Notes: generated by a model from the sequence alone, not told the origin. Counted from the first letter of the stretch, positions 33,993 to 43,533 are shown. The stretch is 64,000 bases of DNA from JBMOOG01 sp049324535 (GCA_049324535.1 JBMOOG010000021.1:1-64000), one strand, 5' to 3'. A program made the numbers and translations.

Positions 33993-35606
33993 CTACCGGC
34001 CGGGCCGTGGGCTGGCAAGCGGCGCGGCGTCGGCCGTGGTCACGCGATAGAGCGTGAAGCGCCCGTCGCGCCCGATCTCGCGAAGCTGCGCGAAGGCCGC
34101 CGCCGCCCGGCGATCGCCGTCCAGAAGCAGCACATGCGTGAATTTCCGCTGCCAGTCGATCAGATAGGGCATGTCCGCGTCCGGAAAGACGGTGGACAGC
34201 ATGTCCGGCGCAACCCCCACCTCGATCGCGGACGGCTGCCATGCGGGCAGCACCCGGATCGCATGCACCCCCTGGAACAGCGTGGGCACGAAGGAATCGC
34301 GGTAGTTCACCGCCAGCCCCTGCGGGTGCCAGAACCGCCGGTCATAGGCCGCGCCGGGCGCCCGCACCGGCAGCAGCCGCGACCCCTCGGGCAGCGCCTC
34401 CAGAACGCGCAGCATCGTCGTCATCTCGTCCGAATAGCGCGCGGCCTCGCGTTCGAAGACGACACCCCGGCCCGCGAACAGTGCGACGACGACCGTGGCG
34501 CCAAGGAGCGCCTGCCGGCGGCCCAGATCGACCCAGCGGGTGCCGGCAAGGAGGAGAGCAACGACCAGAAACGGGAAGCGCAGGTGCACGAGCGCCACGC
34601 CGTTCAGCCAGGACGGCGACAGCGCCGCGCCAACCGTCAGCGCGACCAGCGGCCCGATCGCCGGGCGGGCCAGAACAAGCCGCGCACCTTGGCGCCGCAG
34701 CAGGAGCGTCATCGCGACCGCGACCAGACCCGCCGACAAAGCGGCCACCGCAAGGTCGGGCGAGGCGTCGAGGTTGCGCAGGTCGCTGAACGGCGACAGC
34801 AGCGCCCAGATCCGCTCGATGAGATCCGGCATCCGGGTGAATCCCTGCCCGGGCCCCGGGTGACCCGCCGCCACGACTGCCTGCCCGATCAGAGGGACGA
34901 CGAACGGCAGCGACAGAAGCGCCATGCGGCCGGCCTGCGGCCGCCGGCGCCCGGCCGGGGTCTCGGCCAGCACCTGCGCCTCGCGCCCGAAGGCCATCAG
35001 CGTCAGCGCCGCAAAGGCGAAGAAATGCAAGAGGTAAAGCAGGAAGGCCGCCGGTACGAAGACGGCGAGCCGCAGCCCGACCGGTCGCCGCTCGAGCGCG
35101 ATCCAGCCGGCCAGCCCGAGGATCGCGAAGGGGGCGGACAGCGCATAGTTCTCGAACCCCCAGAGGAAGTTCGCGTTGTAGGCGACGAGCCCCGCCGCCG
35201 CCGGCCAGGCCGTCCAGCGCCCGTGCAGCACCCGCCCCAGCGCCATCGCGGCAAGGACCAGCAGCGCCGTGGCCGAGGCCATGACCCAGCGCGAGAAGAC
35301 CGCCGCATCGCCCGGCGTGCCGATCAGCGCCCAGAGAAGGTCGGCCGCCGAGTTCGGGACCAGCGCCGCGGTGTAGGCGTAATACTCGGTCAGAGGCCCC
35401 CCGGTCACCGCCGCGATATGGTGGCGCGCGATGTGGTTGGGCAGATCGACCAGCGGCAGGTAGGGATGCAGCAGGACCGGAACCGCCACCCCCAGCATCG
35501 CGCCGAGGCCCGCGATCAGCGGCCAGGACAGCGGCAGCGCGCGCGGCCTGCGGTCGGTCGCGGTCGCCCCGGGCGAGGCGGGCAGGGGCAGGCTGCGGGC
35601 GGCCAT
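33993..35606 (-). CDS. GT-C-like polytopic membrane protein of a gtr-type cassette
   Basis: A 537-residue protein with about ten to twelve transmembrane segments and a soluble C-terminal region of about 160 residues. The first periplasmic loop carries LVDLPNHIARHH, an acidic/His motif seen in a family of GT-C-like membrane proteins near GtrA/GtrB genes. It is likely the glycan-transferring partner of the GtrB-like neighbour, using an undecaprenyl-linked sugar; this is inference from context. The ATG at 35606 starts 4 bp after the GT2 stop. Confidence 0.6.
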   Translation of the reverse strand: MAARSLPLPASPGATATDRRPRALPLSWPLIAGLGAMLGVAVPVLLHPYLPLVDLPNHIARHHIAAVTGGPLTEYYAYTAALVPNSAADLLWALIGTPGDAAVFSRWVMASATALLVLAAMALGRVLHGRWTAWPAAAGLVAYNANFLWGFENYALSAPFAILGLAGWIALERRPVGLRLAVFVPAAFLLYLLHFFAFAALTLMAFGREAQVLAETPAGRRRPQAGRMALLSLPFVVPLIGQAVVAAGHPGPGQGFTRMPDLIERIWALLSPFSDLRNLDASPDLAVAALSAGLVAVAMTLLLRRQGARLVLARPAIGPLVALTVGAALSPSWLNGVALVHLRFPFLVVALLLAGTRWVDLGRRQALLGATVVVALFAGRGVVFEREAARYSDEMTTMLRVLEALPEGSRLLPVRAPGAAYDRRFWHPQGLAVNYRDSFVPTLFQGVHAIRVLPAWQPSAIEVGVAPDMLSTVFPDADMPYLIDWQRKFTHVLLLDGDRRAAAAFAQLREIGRDGRFTLYRVTTADAAPLASPRPGR

Positions 35607-35610
35607 GGTC

Positions 35611-36645
35611 CTATTCGGCCGCAACCATCGTGCGGACAGGGGCGCGCTCGTCGGCCGGCGCGGCCACGTCCTCGATGATGAAGCGCGGCCGCCGCTTGGT
35701 TTCCTGATAGATCTTGCCCACGTATTCGCCGATAACCCCCAGTGCCACCAGATGGGCGCCGCCCAGGAAGTAGATGGGCAGAACCGTCGAGGTCCAGCCG
35801 GGCAGGGTCGCCCCGAAGACCCAGCTTGCCAGCGTGTAGAGGATCGCGAGGAAGGCCAGCGAGGCGACCGCAAAGCCGAGCAGCGTGATGAGCCTCAGCG
35901 GCTTGATCGAGAACGAGGTGACGCCTTCGATCGCCAGCGCCAGCATCTTGCGCAGCGGATACTTGCTTTCGCCGGCGGCGCGGGCGGCGCGATCGTAGGT
36001 GACGATCTCGGAGGCGAAGCCGAGCTGCGGGACGAGGCCGCGCAGGAAGAGGTTGCTCTCGCCGAACTCGGCCAGCGCGCGCACAGCCTTCCGGCTCATC
36101 AGCCGGAAGTCGGCGTGGTCGGGGATCAGGTCCACGCCCAGCCCCGACAGCATCCGGTAATAGGCGCGGGCGGTCCGGCGCTTGAAGGCGGTGTCGGTCC
36201 CGCGCGAGGCCCGCACCCCGAATACGATCTCGGCCCCGCGGCGATAGGCGGCCAGCATGGGCAGGATCGCCTCGGGATCGTCCTGAAGGTCGGCGTCCAT
36301 GCTGATGACCGCATCGGCGTCGGTGGACAGAAGCCCGGCGAGAAGCGCGCGCTGGTGGCCGTGATTGCGCGAAAGCCGCAGGCCGGTGACGTTGTGCCGG
36401 TCCCGCGCGGCGGCGATCATCGACCAGGTGGCGTCCGACGAGCCGTCATCGACGAGAACAAGCCTGAGCCGCCCCGCAATCACCCCCTCGGCCTCGAGAC
36501 GCGCGGCCAGGGACTCGAGACGGGCGAAGAGCACGGGAAGCACCGCCTCCTCGTTGTAGCAGGGGATGACGATCGCCAGCGTGGGGGCCGGTCGCGGGGC
36601 GCCGGCAAGAAGGGCGGGCTCAACGGCGCGGGGCGAATAGGACAT
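35611..36645 (-). CDS. GtrB-like polyprenyl-phosphate glycosyltransferase (GT2)
   Basis: A 344-residue GT2 enzyme of the dolichol-phosphate-mannose-synthase/GtrB type. N-terminal catalytic domain: PTLAIVIPCYNEEAVLPVLF, VLVDDGSSDAT, and SMDADLQDDPEAI containing the metal-binding DxD. Two C-terminal transmembrane helices (SIKPLRLITLLGFAVASLAF and IYFLGGAHLVALGVIGEYVG) anchor it. It would transfer a sugar from a nucleotide donor to undecaprenyl phosphate. The ATG at 36645 overlaps the GtrA stop by 26 bp. Confidence 0.88.
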   Translation of the reverse strand: MSYSPRAVEPALLAGAPRPAPTLAIVIPCYNEEAVLPVLFARLESLAARLEAEGVIAGRLRLVLVDDGSSDATWSMIAAARDRHNVTGLRLSRNHGHQRALLAGLLSTDADAVISMDADLQDDPEAILPMLAAYRRGAEIVFGVRASRGTDTAFKRRTARAYYRMLSGLGVDLIPDHADFRLMSRKAVRALAEFGESNLFLRGLVPQLGFASEIVTYDRAARAAGESKYPLRKMLALAIEGVTSFSIKPLRLITLLGFAVASLAFLAILYTLASWVFGATLPGWTSTVLPIYFLGGAHLVALGVIGEYVGKIYQETKRRPRFIIEDVAAPADERAPVRTMVAAE

Positions 36646-37042
36646 GGCGCATTCCCATGAAGACGAGGGCACTGTAGGCGGCGATCCCGAGGGCCTGGGC
36701 GACGGGGTAGGGCAGGCCGGCCCGCGTGAGGCCGGAGGTGACGGCGAGGTTGGCGGCAAAGCCCGCGGCGACCAGCGGCAGGAAGAGGAGCCGGCTGCGG
36801 GCGCTGGACGGCGCGCCGTCGAAGGTCCAGGCGCGGTTGGCCGCGTAGGACAGCGCCAGACCCGCGCCGTAGCCGATCGCGTTGGCGGCCAGCAGGCCGA
36901 ACCCCGCCCCGAGATGGAGCGCGACGATCAGCGCATAGCCAAGGCCGGTGTTCGCCACGCCGACCGTGGCGAACCGCAGGGCCTGGCCGGCGAGACCCGG
37001 GGCCGGGCGGGGATCAGGCGTCGCGGCGGGCATGGCAGACAT
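36620..37042 (-). CDS. GtrA-family membrane protein (putative lipid-linked sugar flippase)
   Basis: A 140-residue protein with four transmembrane helices (LRFATVGVANTGLGYALIVAL, GLLAANAIGYGAGLALSY, PLVAAGFAANLAVTSGL, AQALGIAAYSALVFMGMRH), typical of GtrA. The motif NRAWTFDG between helices 2 and 3 is also diagnostic. GtrA proteins are thought to flip undecaprenyl-phosphate sugars to the periplasm. Start ATG 37042 (alternative 37033) overlaps the upstream methyltransferase by 29 bp. Confidence 0.85.
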   Translation of the reverse strand: MSAMPAATPDPRPAPGLAGQALRFATVGVANTGLGYALIVALHLGAGFGLLAANAIGYGAGLALSYAANRAWTFDGAPSSARSRLLFLPLVAAGFAANLAVTSGLTRAGLPYPVAQALGIAAYSALVFMGMRHVLFAPRR

Positions 37043-37712
37043 ACTGGGCACCGAGTCCGCACCAGCGCAGCGCCGGCTCGAGCGGGCGCAGCCGTGCAAG
37101 CGCGGCGGGGAAGAAGAGATGGTAGTCGGTGCGCGGCTCGGCCCAGCCGGCGGCGGCCAGACGCGCGCGCAGCTGCGCGGCGGTCAGCAGATGCGCGTTC
37201 ACGTCGAAGGGGCAGGTGCGGACCGCGTGACGGGTCAGCGGGTTCCAGGGGTTGTGCTCGAAGATCACGGCCCGGCCGCCCGGCGCCGTGACGCGGCGCA
37301 GCTCGCGCAGCCAGGCCACGTGCTCGTCGTGGTCGATGTGATGGAAGACGCAGGCGGCGAACACGATGTCGAAGGCCCCGTCCTCGGCGGGGATGCGCCC
37401 GTCCGCGATCCGAAGCTGCGGCTCGTCTCCGCCGTGGAGCACGCGCGCCATGCGCAGGCTTTCGCCCGAGACATCGGCGGCCGAGACCCGGGCGCGCGGC
37501 ATCAGCCGGCGCAGCGGCGGCAGCGACGCCCCCATGCCCGAGCCGAAATCCAGCACGCGCGGCGCGGCCATGTCCCAGCGCCGGCAGAGATCGGACAGCA
37601 CGCGGATCTTGTGTTCGGCGAAGAAATCGGGGGTCTCGCCCGACAGCCGGATCGATCGCGCGTGATCCCGCGCGTATTGCGCGACATAGCCGTCGAATTC
37701 CGCGCTGCTCAT
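37014..37712 (-). CDS. Class I SAM-dependent methyltransferase of the gtr-type cassette
   Basis: A 232-residue methyltransferase. Motif I is RVLDFGSGMGASLPPL, motif II-like ARVSAADVSGES, and a catalytic-region segment is FAACVFHHIDHDEH. FEHNPWNPLTRHAV follows and recurs in methyltransferases of surface-glycan loci. It starts a four-gene operon overlapping GtrA by 29 bp, suggesting methylation of the sugar or its lipid carrier. Substrate unknown. Confidence 0.8.
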   Translation of the reverse strand: MSSAEFDGYVAQYARDHARSIRLSGETPDFFAEHKIRVLSDLCRRWDMAAPRVLDFGSGMGASLPPLRRLMPRARVSAADVSGESLRMARVLHGGDEPQLRIADGRIPAEDGAFDIVFAACVFHHIDHDEHVAWLRELRRVTAPGGRAVIFEHNPWNPLTRHAVRTCPFDVNAHLLTAAQLRARLAAAGWAEPRTDYHLFFPAALARLRPLEPALRWCGLGAQYVCHARRDA

Positions 37713-37875
37713 CTCCGCTCCCCATTCGGTCGATGGGCCGGAGTCTTCCGGCGAAAGGCGTCAAAACTAAGGCGCCTTGTCAACAATCGCGGGGCCGGCT
37801 GCCGACACCCTGTCCGTGGCCGCTTCCGCTGCCGGGACAGTCTGCTATGACTTGCCCCGATGAAGGAGGGCCGCC

Positions 37876-39537
37876 ATGGCGGACGACCGGTTTCGACTGA
37901 CGCTCGCGCAACTCAACCCCGTGATGGGCGATCTGGCCGGCAACGCCGCCAGGGCCCGTGCCGCCTGGGACGCCGGCCGCGCGGCCGGGGCCGACATGGT
38001 GGCACTGACCGAGATGTTCATCACCGGCTACCAGACCCGCGACCTGGTGATGAAGCCGGCCTTCCACCGCGACGCGATGGCCGCGATCGAGGCGCTGGCG
38101 CGCGACTGCGCCGACGGTCCCGCGCTGGGCATCGGCGGGCCCTACGCCGACGAAAGCGGCCTCTACAACGCCTACTGGATCCTTCAGGGCGGCAAGGTCG
38201 CCGCGCGGATCCTCAAGCACCATCTGGCCAACGACACCGTCTTCGACGAGGTGCGCCAGTTCCGCCCTGGTCCGGTCAGCGGTCCCTACCGGGTCGGTCC
38301 GCTGCGCATCGGCACCCCGATCTGCGAGGACGCCTGGCACCCGGACGTGGCCGAGACGCTTGCCGAGACCGGGGCCGAGATCCTGCTCATCCCGAACGGC
38401 TCGCCCTATTACCGCAACAAATACGACCTGCGCGTGAACCTGATGGTCAGCCGGGTGATCGAGACCGGACTGCCGCTGGTCTATCTCAACATGGTCGGCG
38501 CGCAGGACGACCAGGTGTTCGACGGCGGCAGCTTTGCGCTCAATCCCGATGCCGAGCTTGCGTTGCAGATGCCGGCCTTCGACGAGGCGGTGGTGCATCT
38601 CGATTTCCGCCGCACGGACAAGGGCTGGCGGGCCGTCGGCAGCGAGCTTGAACCCCTTCCCGACGAGTGGGAGCAGGACTACCGCGCCATGGTCGAATCC
38701 CTGCGCGACTATCTGGGCAAGAGCGGTCTGACGAAGGTGCTTCTGGGCCTGTCGGGCGGCGTGGACAGCGCGCTGGTCGCCACGATCGCGACGGACGCGG
38801 TGGGAGCGGCGAACGTGCGCTGTGTCATGCTGCCGTCGCACTACACCTCCGCCGGGTCGCTGGCGGATGCGGCCGATGTCGCCCGCGCTCTGGGCTGCCG
38901 TCTGGACACTGTGCCGATCGAGGGGCCGCGCGGTGCGGTCGAGGCGGCCCTTGCGTCGCTCTTCGAGGGCCTGCCCGCAGGCGTGGCCGAGGAAAACATC
39001 CAGTCGCGGCTGCGCGGCCTCTTGCTGATGGCGCTGTCGAACAAGTTCGGCGAGATGCTGCTGACCACCGGCAACAAGTCCGAGGTGGCGGTGGGCTATG
39101 CCACGATCTATGGCGACATGGCCGGAGGCTACAATCCGCTGAAGGACCTCTACAAGACCCGGGTCTTCCAGACCTGCCGCTGGCGCAACGCCAACCATCG
39201 CCCCTGGATGCTGGGCCCCTCCGGCGCGGTCATTCCCGACCGGGTGATCGACAAGGCGCCCTCGGCCGAGCTGCGCGACAACCAGAAGGACGAGGACAGC
39301 CTGCCGCCCTATGCCGTGCTGGACGCGATCCTCGAGCGGCTGATCGAGCGCGACCAGTCGGTGGCCGAGGTGGTGGCGGCGGGCTTTGACCGCGCCACGG
39401 TCAGGAAGGTCGAGGCGCTGCTCTACGGCGCCGAGTGGAAGCGGTTCCAGTCCGCGCCCGGCACGAGGCTCACGCCCAGGGCCTTCTGGCTCGACCGCCG
39501 CTATCCGATCGTCAACCGCTGGCGGGACCGCACCTGA
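37876..39537 (+). CDS. nadE: Glutamine-dependent NAD+ synthetase
   Basis: A 553-residue two-domain enzyme. The N-terminal nitrilase-like glutaminase domain (about 1-270) has its Glu-Lys-Cys triad in LTEMFITGYQ, LKHHLANDTVF and ICEDAWHPD. The C-terminal synthetase domain has the PP-loop LLGLSGGVDSALVA (about 290-303) that binds ATP. It amidates deamido-NAD+ to NAD+. GAAGGAGGG lies 6-14 nt before the ATG. It stands alone, divergent from the glycan cassette. Confidence 0.95.
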   Translation: MADDRFRLTLAQLNPVMGDLAGNAARARAAWDAGRAAGADMVALTEMFITGYQTRDLVMKPAFHRDAMAAIEALARDCADGPALGIGGPYADESGLYNAYWILQGGKVAARILKHHLANDTVFDEVRQFRPGPVSGPYRVGPLRIGTPICEDAWHPDVAETLAETGAEILLIPNGSPYYRNKYDLRVNLMVSRVIETGLPLVYLNMVGAQDDQVFDGGSFALNPDAELALQMPAFDEAVVHLDFRRTDKGWRAVGSELEPLPDEWEQDYRAMVESLRDYLGKSGLTKVLLGLSGGVDSALVATIATDAVGAANVRCVMLPSHYTSAGSLADAADVARALGCRLDTVPIEGPRGAVEAALASLFEGLPAGVAEENIQSRLRGLLLMALSNKFGEMLLTTGNKSEVAVGYATIYGDMAGGYNPLKDLYKTRVFQTCRWRNANHRPWMLGPSGAVIPDRVIDKAPSAELRDNQKDEDSLPPYAVLDAILERLIERDQSVAEVVAAGFDRATVRKVEALLYGAEWKRFQSAPGTRLTPRAFWLDRRYPIVNRWRDRT

Positions 39538-39583
39538 CCATGGGCGCCGCGCCCCAGCCGGGCCGGTGCCGCTTTCCCGGACC

Positions 39584-40531
39584 CTAGATGCGGCCGGTCT
39601 TGCAGTCCTTGATCAGCCGGCGCACGTCGGCCGCGCGGCAAAGCCGCGTCGCCTCGGTCATAACGGCGGCGCTTGCGGCCGCCATGCCTTCCTGATGGGC
39701 GCGGTGCAGCGGCTTGCCCCGGGCAACCGCCAGACAGAAGGCGCCGAGAAAGCTGTCGCCCGCCCCGATCTTCGAGACGACCGGCACCTCGGCGGCCAGC
39801 GTGTGGTGGCGCGCATCCTCGGTCGCGATCACCGATCCATCGGCGCCGCGTGCGACCACCACCACCCGCGCGACGCCGCGCCGGACCAGCGATTGGGCGA
39901 ACTCGGCGGTGTCCTTGCGGTCCGGCAGGGGTCTGCCCACCAGGAACTCGGCCTCGTGGTGGTCCATGCGCAGCACCTCGATCGGCGTTCCCGGCCGGTC
40001 GGCCACATGCCGCAGCGGTTCGCCCGAGGTGTCGAGCACCATCCCGGCCCCGGCTCGCGCCGTGGCCCGGGCGAGGCGCTCGGCGAAATCCACCGGCACG
40101 CCCGGCGGCTGGCTGCCGGACAGCACCACCAGACCGCCCGGTCGGATGGCCGCCGTGATCGCGCGAAGCGCCTCGAGCGATCGCGCCTTTGTCCAGCGCG
40201 GCCCCGGGAACACGAAGCGGTACTGCGACCCGTCGCGGGCGTCGATGCAGGAAAAGCCCTCGCGCGTCTCGCCGGGACCGGGGAACACCTCGATCGTGAT
40301 GCCCTCGCGGCGCAGCAGGCCCTCCAGCCGGCGACCGACCTCGCCCGCCGTCGCCACGAAGGCGACGCTTTCCCCGCCGAGGATGCGGATGGCGCGGCTG
40401 ACGTTGACACCGCCGCCGCCCGGGTCGACCTGCGGCTCGGTGCAGCGCAGCTTCGGGCCGGCCTCGACCGCGGGCGCGGTGGTCGAGATGTCCACCACCG
40501 GATTGAGCGTCACGGTCAGGATCGGGCGCAC
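39584..40531 (-). CDS. PfkB-family sugar kinase (1-phosphofructokinase/PfkB-like)
   Basis: A 315-residue PfkB-family kinase. The N-terminal signature is LTVTLNPVVDISTTAPAV and the glycine-rich substrate region DPGGGGVNVSRAIRILGG. The catalytic Asp and anion hole lie in SKIGAGDSFLGAFCLAV. The pattern fits fructose 1- or 6-phosphate kinases (FruK/PfkB/LacC group). No PTS or sugar-use gene adjoins it, so the substrate is open. Confidence 0.8.
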   Translation of the reverse strand: MRPILTVTLNPVVDISTTAPAVEAGPKLRCTEPQVDPGGGGVNVSRAIRILGGESVAFVATAGEVGRRLEGLLRREGITIEVFPGPGETREGFSCIDARDGSQYRFVFPGPRWTKARSLEALRAITAAIRPGGLVVLSGSQPPGVPVDFAERLARATARAGAGMVLDTSGEPLRHVADRPGTPIEVLRMDHHEAEFLVGRPLPDRKDTAEFAQSLVRRGVARVVVVARGADGSVIATEDARHHTLAAEVPVVSKIGAGDSFLGAFCLAVARGKPLHRAHQEGMAAASAAVMTEATRLCRAADVRRLIKDCKTGRI

Positions 40532-40598
40532 GGGGTTCCTCGCGATTCGATGACCGCGCGCACCCTGCCAGTTGCCGGCCGGCCCGCCAAGCGCGGGG

Positions 40599-41537
40599 TC
40601 AGAGCATCAGCTGATAGGACGCCGGCACATAGCGGAACCCGTCGCCCGCCGTCTCGATGAAGCCCATCGCCGGGAACGGCATGTGGTAGCCGATGAACGG
40701 CATCCGGTCGGCCGCGATCTGGCCCAGAAGCGCGCGCCGCGTGGCCGCGGCCTGCGCCTTGTCGGCGTCGAACTTCACCTCCCAGTCGGGGCGGGCCAGC
40801 GAGAAGGCGTAATGGTTGGCCGCATCGGCAATCAGCATCAGCTCCTTGCCGCCGCTTTCCAGCCGGTAGGCCATGTGGCCGAGGGTGTGGCCGGGGGCCG
40901 ATACGGCCGTGATCCCGGAGGCCACGCTGCCGCCGTCGTCCAGAAAGGTCATCCGGTCATTGAGGGGCCGCACGTTCGCATCGAAGCCCTCGTTGCCGGC
41001 GGCCATCCAGTGGTTGTGCTCGGCCGCACCGGTCACGTAGCGGGCATTGGCGAAGGTGGGGGCGCCGTTGGCCATCAGGCCGCCGATGTGGTCGCCGTGC
41101 ATGTGGGTCAGAACCACGACATCCACCTGATCAGGCGCATAGCCCGCGGCCGAAAGCGCGGCGGTGATCCCCTCGGGGTTCAGGCCGGTGTCGAAGAGCA
41201 CCACCTCGGACCCGGTGTTCACCAGCGTCGGCGTGAAGAAGAACTGCGCCTTGTCCACCGGCAGAAAGGCCGCGTCGGCCGCGGCCTTGAAGTCTTCGGC
41301 CGAAGCGTTCAGCCCGAAGATCGTCTGCGGGTTTTCGACCGGGCGCGAGCCGGCCAGAAGCGTGGTCACCTCGAAGTCGCCGAGCATGACCCGGTTCCAC
41401 GGCGCAAGACCTGCACCCTGCTGCGGGGCCTTGGCCTGTGCGGGCCTCGGGCCGACCATGAGGGCGGAGGCTGCGAAAGGCAGCGCGGCGGCGGAGGCGA
41501 GAACCTGGCGGCGATTGAGCCGGATGTTCGTCGTCAT
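40599..41537 (-). CDS. Tat-exported metallo-beta-lactamase-fold hydrolase
   Basis: A 312-residue MBL-fold hydrolase. Its signal peptide has a twin-arginine motif (NIRLNRRQVLASAAALPF) with cleavage near residue 36, so it is exported folded via Tat. The metal motif is LTHMHGDHIGG, with later ligands in SAPGHTLGHMAY and LIADAANHYAFS. Substrate unknown; lactonase- or quorum-quenching-type activity is possible. ATG 41537 was chosen because it gives the signal peptide. Confidence 0.85.
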   Translation of the reverse strand: MTTNIRLNRRQVLASAAALPFAASALMVGPRPAQAKAPQQGAGLAPWNRVMLGDFEVTTLLAGSRPVENPQTIFGLNASAEDFKAAADAAFLPVDKAQFFFTPTLVNTGSEVVLFDTGLNPEGITAALSAAGYAPDQVDVVVLTHMHGDHIGGLMANGAPTFANARYVTGAAEHNHWMAAGNEGFDANVRPLNDRMTFLDDGGSVASGITAVSAPGHTLGHMAYRLESGGKELMLIADAANHYAFSLARPDWEVKFDADKAQAAATRRALLGQIAADRMPFIGYHMPFPAMGFIETAGDGFRYVPASYQLML

Positions 41538-41621
41538 GCGCGTTTCCCCTGTTGCGGTTGCGAAGGATAAGACGGGCGCGCGGGCCGGACGGATCACATT
41601 CGGTTGCGCGGCGCCCGGCCG

Positions 41622-42029
41622 TCATTCCCACCAGCGGTCGATCTCGGCGATGTCTGCGTCCGACCAGCCGAAGTGATGCGCGAGCTCGTGGATCAGCACA
41701 TGGGCGACAAGCTGGCCCAGCGTCACGTCGCCGCGTTCGGCCCATTCGTCGAGGATCGGGCGCCGGAACAGCCAGATCACGTCCGGCCGGTCCACGGTGT
41801 CCATCACCGACTTCTCGGTCATCGGCACGCCTTCGTAGAGCCCGGTCAGGTCGAAGGGATCCTCGAGCCCGAGTTCCTCGACCATGTCGTCGTCCGGAAA
41901 ATCCTCGACCCGGATCACCACCTCCTGCGCCGGACCCGCGAAGGGCGCGGGCAGCTCGGCCAGCGTCTTGCGCGCGAGTTCCTCGATCGCCGTCAGGTCG
42001 GGCGATGTCCGCCCCAGCCAGTCGTCCAT
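41622..42029 (-). CDS. Small metallopeptidase-like protein (TTHA0227/zincin family)
   Basis: A 135-residue protein with the zincin motif HVLIHELAHHFGWSDADI near its C terminus, the HExxH metal site followed by HFG-SD seen in this small family. No signal peptide. Substrates are unknown. The ATG at 42029 starts MDDWLGRTSPDLTAIEE, fitting family N termini. It is divergent from gltX, with 76 bp between starts. Confidence 0.85.
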   Translation of the reverse strand: MDDWLGRTSPDLTAIEELARKTLAELPAPFAGPAQEVVIRVEDFPDDDMVEELGLEDPFDLTGLYEGVPMTEKSVMDTVDRPDVIWLFRRPILDEWAERGDVTLGQLVAHVLIHELAHHFGWSDADIAEIDRWWE

Positions 42030-42105
42030 GTGGCACACCTCTCTGGCCCTGATATGGACAAAACCGGGCGCTTGTGAAAGAGCGAAGCCGTTGAGGAGCC
42101 TGTCC

Positions 42106-43431
42106 ATGACCGTCACCCGTTTCGCCCCGTCGCCCACCGGCTACATCCACGTCGGCAACCTGCGCACGGCGCTGATGAACTATCTGATCGCGCGCAAGAC
42201 CGGCGGCACCTTCATCCTGCGCATGGACGACACCGACCGGGAGCGGTCGAAGGAGGAATACGCCGACGGGATCAAGCGCGACCTCGAATGGCTGGGGCTG
42301 ACCTGGGACCGGTTCGAGCGGCAGTCCGACCGGCTCGATCGCTACGCGGCGGTTGCCGATGACCTGCGCGCCTCGGGGCGGTTCTACGAATGCTTCGAGA
42401 CCCCGACCGAGCTCGACCTCAAGCGCAAAAAGGCGCTCGCCATGGGCAAGCCGCCGGTTTACGACCGGGCGTCGCTGCGGCTGAGCGACGAGGACCGGGC
42501 CAAACTGCGCGCCGAGGGCCGTGAGGGCTACTGGCGATTCCGGCTGGACCAGGAGCGCATCGACTGGACCGATGGCATCCTCGGCCCGATCTCGATCGAC
42601 GCGGCCAGCGTGTCGGACCCGGTGCTGATCCGCGCCGACGGGCAGGTGCTGTACACCTTCGCCTCGTCGGTCGATGACGTGGACATGGGCGTCACCCACA
42701 TCGTGCGCGGCGCCGACCACGTGACGAACACCGCGACGCAGATCCAGATCATGCGGGCGATGGGTGGCACGCCCCCCGCCTTCGCCCACCACAGCCTTCT
42801 GACCGGGGCGCAGGGCGAGGGGCTGTCCAAGCGGCTGGGCACGCTGTCGCTGCGCGACCTGCGCGAGCAGGGAATCGTCCCGCAGGCGCTCCTGAGCCTG
42901 ATGGCGCGGCTGGGGTCGAGCCAGCCGGTCGAGCTGCGCATGACGATCGAGGAGCTGGCCGAGGGCTTCGACCTGTCGCAGTTCGGCGCGGCGCCCACCA
43001 AGTTCGATGCCGAGGACCTGATCCCGCTCACCCGGCACTACAACCAGTCGCAGCCCTTCCCGAAGGTGCGGGCGCAGATCCTGGCGCTGGGTGTGCCGGA
43101 GGCGCTGGCCGAGCTCTTCTGGCGCGCGGTCTCGGCCAACATCACCTACATGAGCGATCTCGAGACCTGGTGGCGGCTCTGCCGCGACGGGGCCGAGCCG
43201 CTGGTCGCGCCCGAGGACGTCGATTTCGTGAATGCCGCGCTGGCGATGCTGCCGGCGCGACCCTTCACCGAAGGCACCTGGCACGCCTGGACCGAGGCGG
43301 TGAAGGCCGCGACCGGCCGCAAGGGCAAGGGGCTCTACCGGCCGCTGCGCATGGCGCTCACAGGGCGCGAGGCGGGGCCGGAAATGTCCGAGCTGATGCC
43401 GCTTCTGCAGAAGGTGCCGCAGCGGGTGTGA
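42106..43431 (+). CDS. gltX: Glutamate-tRNA ligase
   Basis: A 441-residue GluRS charging tRNA-Glu. The HIGH-equivalent is FAPSPTGYIHVGNLRTAL and the KMSKS-equivalent GEGLSKRLGTLS. The length is at the short end for GluRS, matching one of the two forms often present in Rhodobacterales; it might be a specialised or non-discriminating form, which sequence alone does not settle. ATG 42106 has GAGGAG 7-12 nt upstream. A GC-rich hairpin follows the stop within 6 bp. Confidence 0.95.
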   Translation: MTVTRFAPSPTGYIHVGNLRTALMNYLIARKTGGTFILRMDDTDRERSKEEYADGIKRDLEWLGLTWDRFERQSDRLDRYAAVADDLRASGRFYECFETPTELDLKRKKALAMGKPPVYDRASLRLSDEDRAKLRAEGREGYWRFRLDQERIDWTDGILGPISIDAASVSDPVLIRADGQVLYTFASSVDDVDMGVTHIVRGADHVTNTATQIQIMRAMGGTPPAFAHHSLLTGAQGEGLSKRLGTLSLRDLREQGIVPQALLSLMARLGSSQPVELRMTIEELAEGFDLSQFGAAPTKFDAEDLIPLTRHYNQSQPFPKVRAQILALGVPEALAELFWRAVSANITYMSDLETWWRLCRDGAEPLVAPEDVDFVNAALAMLPARPFTEGTWHAWTEAVKAATGRKGKGLYRPLRMALTGREAGPEMSELMPLLQKVPQRV

Positions 43432-43436
43432 ACCGG

Positions 43437-43480
43437 CCGGGGCTCTGCCCCGGACCCCGGGATGCTTGAGCCAGTGAGAA
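43437..43480 (+). repeat. Dispersed GC-rich hairpin repeat after gltX (copy 1), possible terminator
   Basis: CCGGGGC (43437-43443), loop TCT, GCCCCGG (43447-43453), then ACCCCGGGAT and a less regular tail containing CCAGTGAGAA. A second copy lies directly after the homospermidine synthase gene (61867-61912). The hairpin just after a stop codon suggests a transcription-terminating or mRNA-stabilising role. Confidence 0.7.
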
Positions 43481-43533
43481 GGGGCTGCGCAGCCTCTTGC
43501 CAACCCGTGCGGCGGTCGGCTAGCTAGGCGCGT

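Noticed and set aside
37755..37784. TTGACA on the minus strand as a promoter for the methyltransferase cassette
   Set aside because: No acceptable -10 at 16-18 bp spacing was found.
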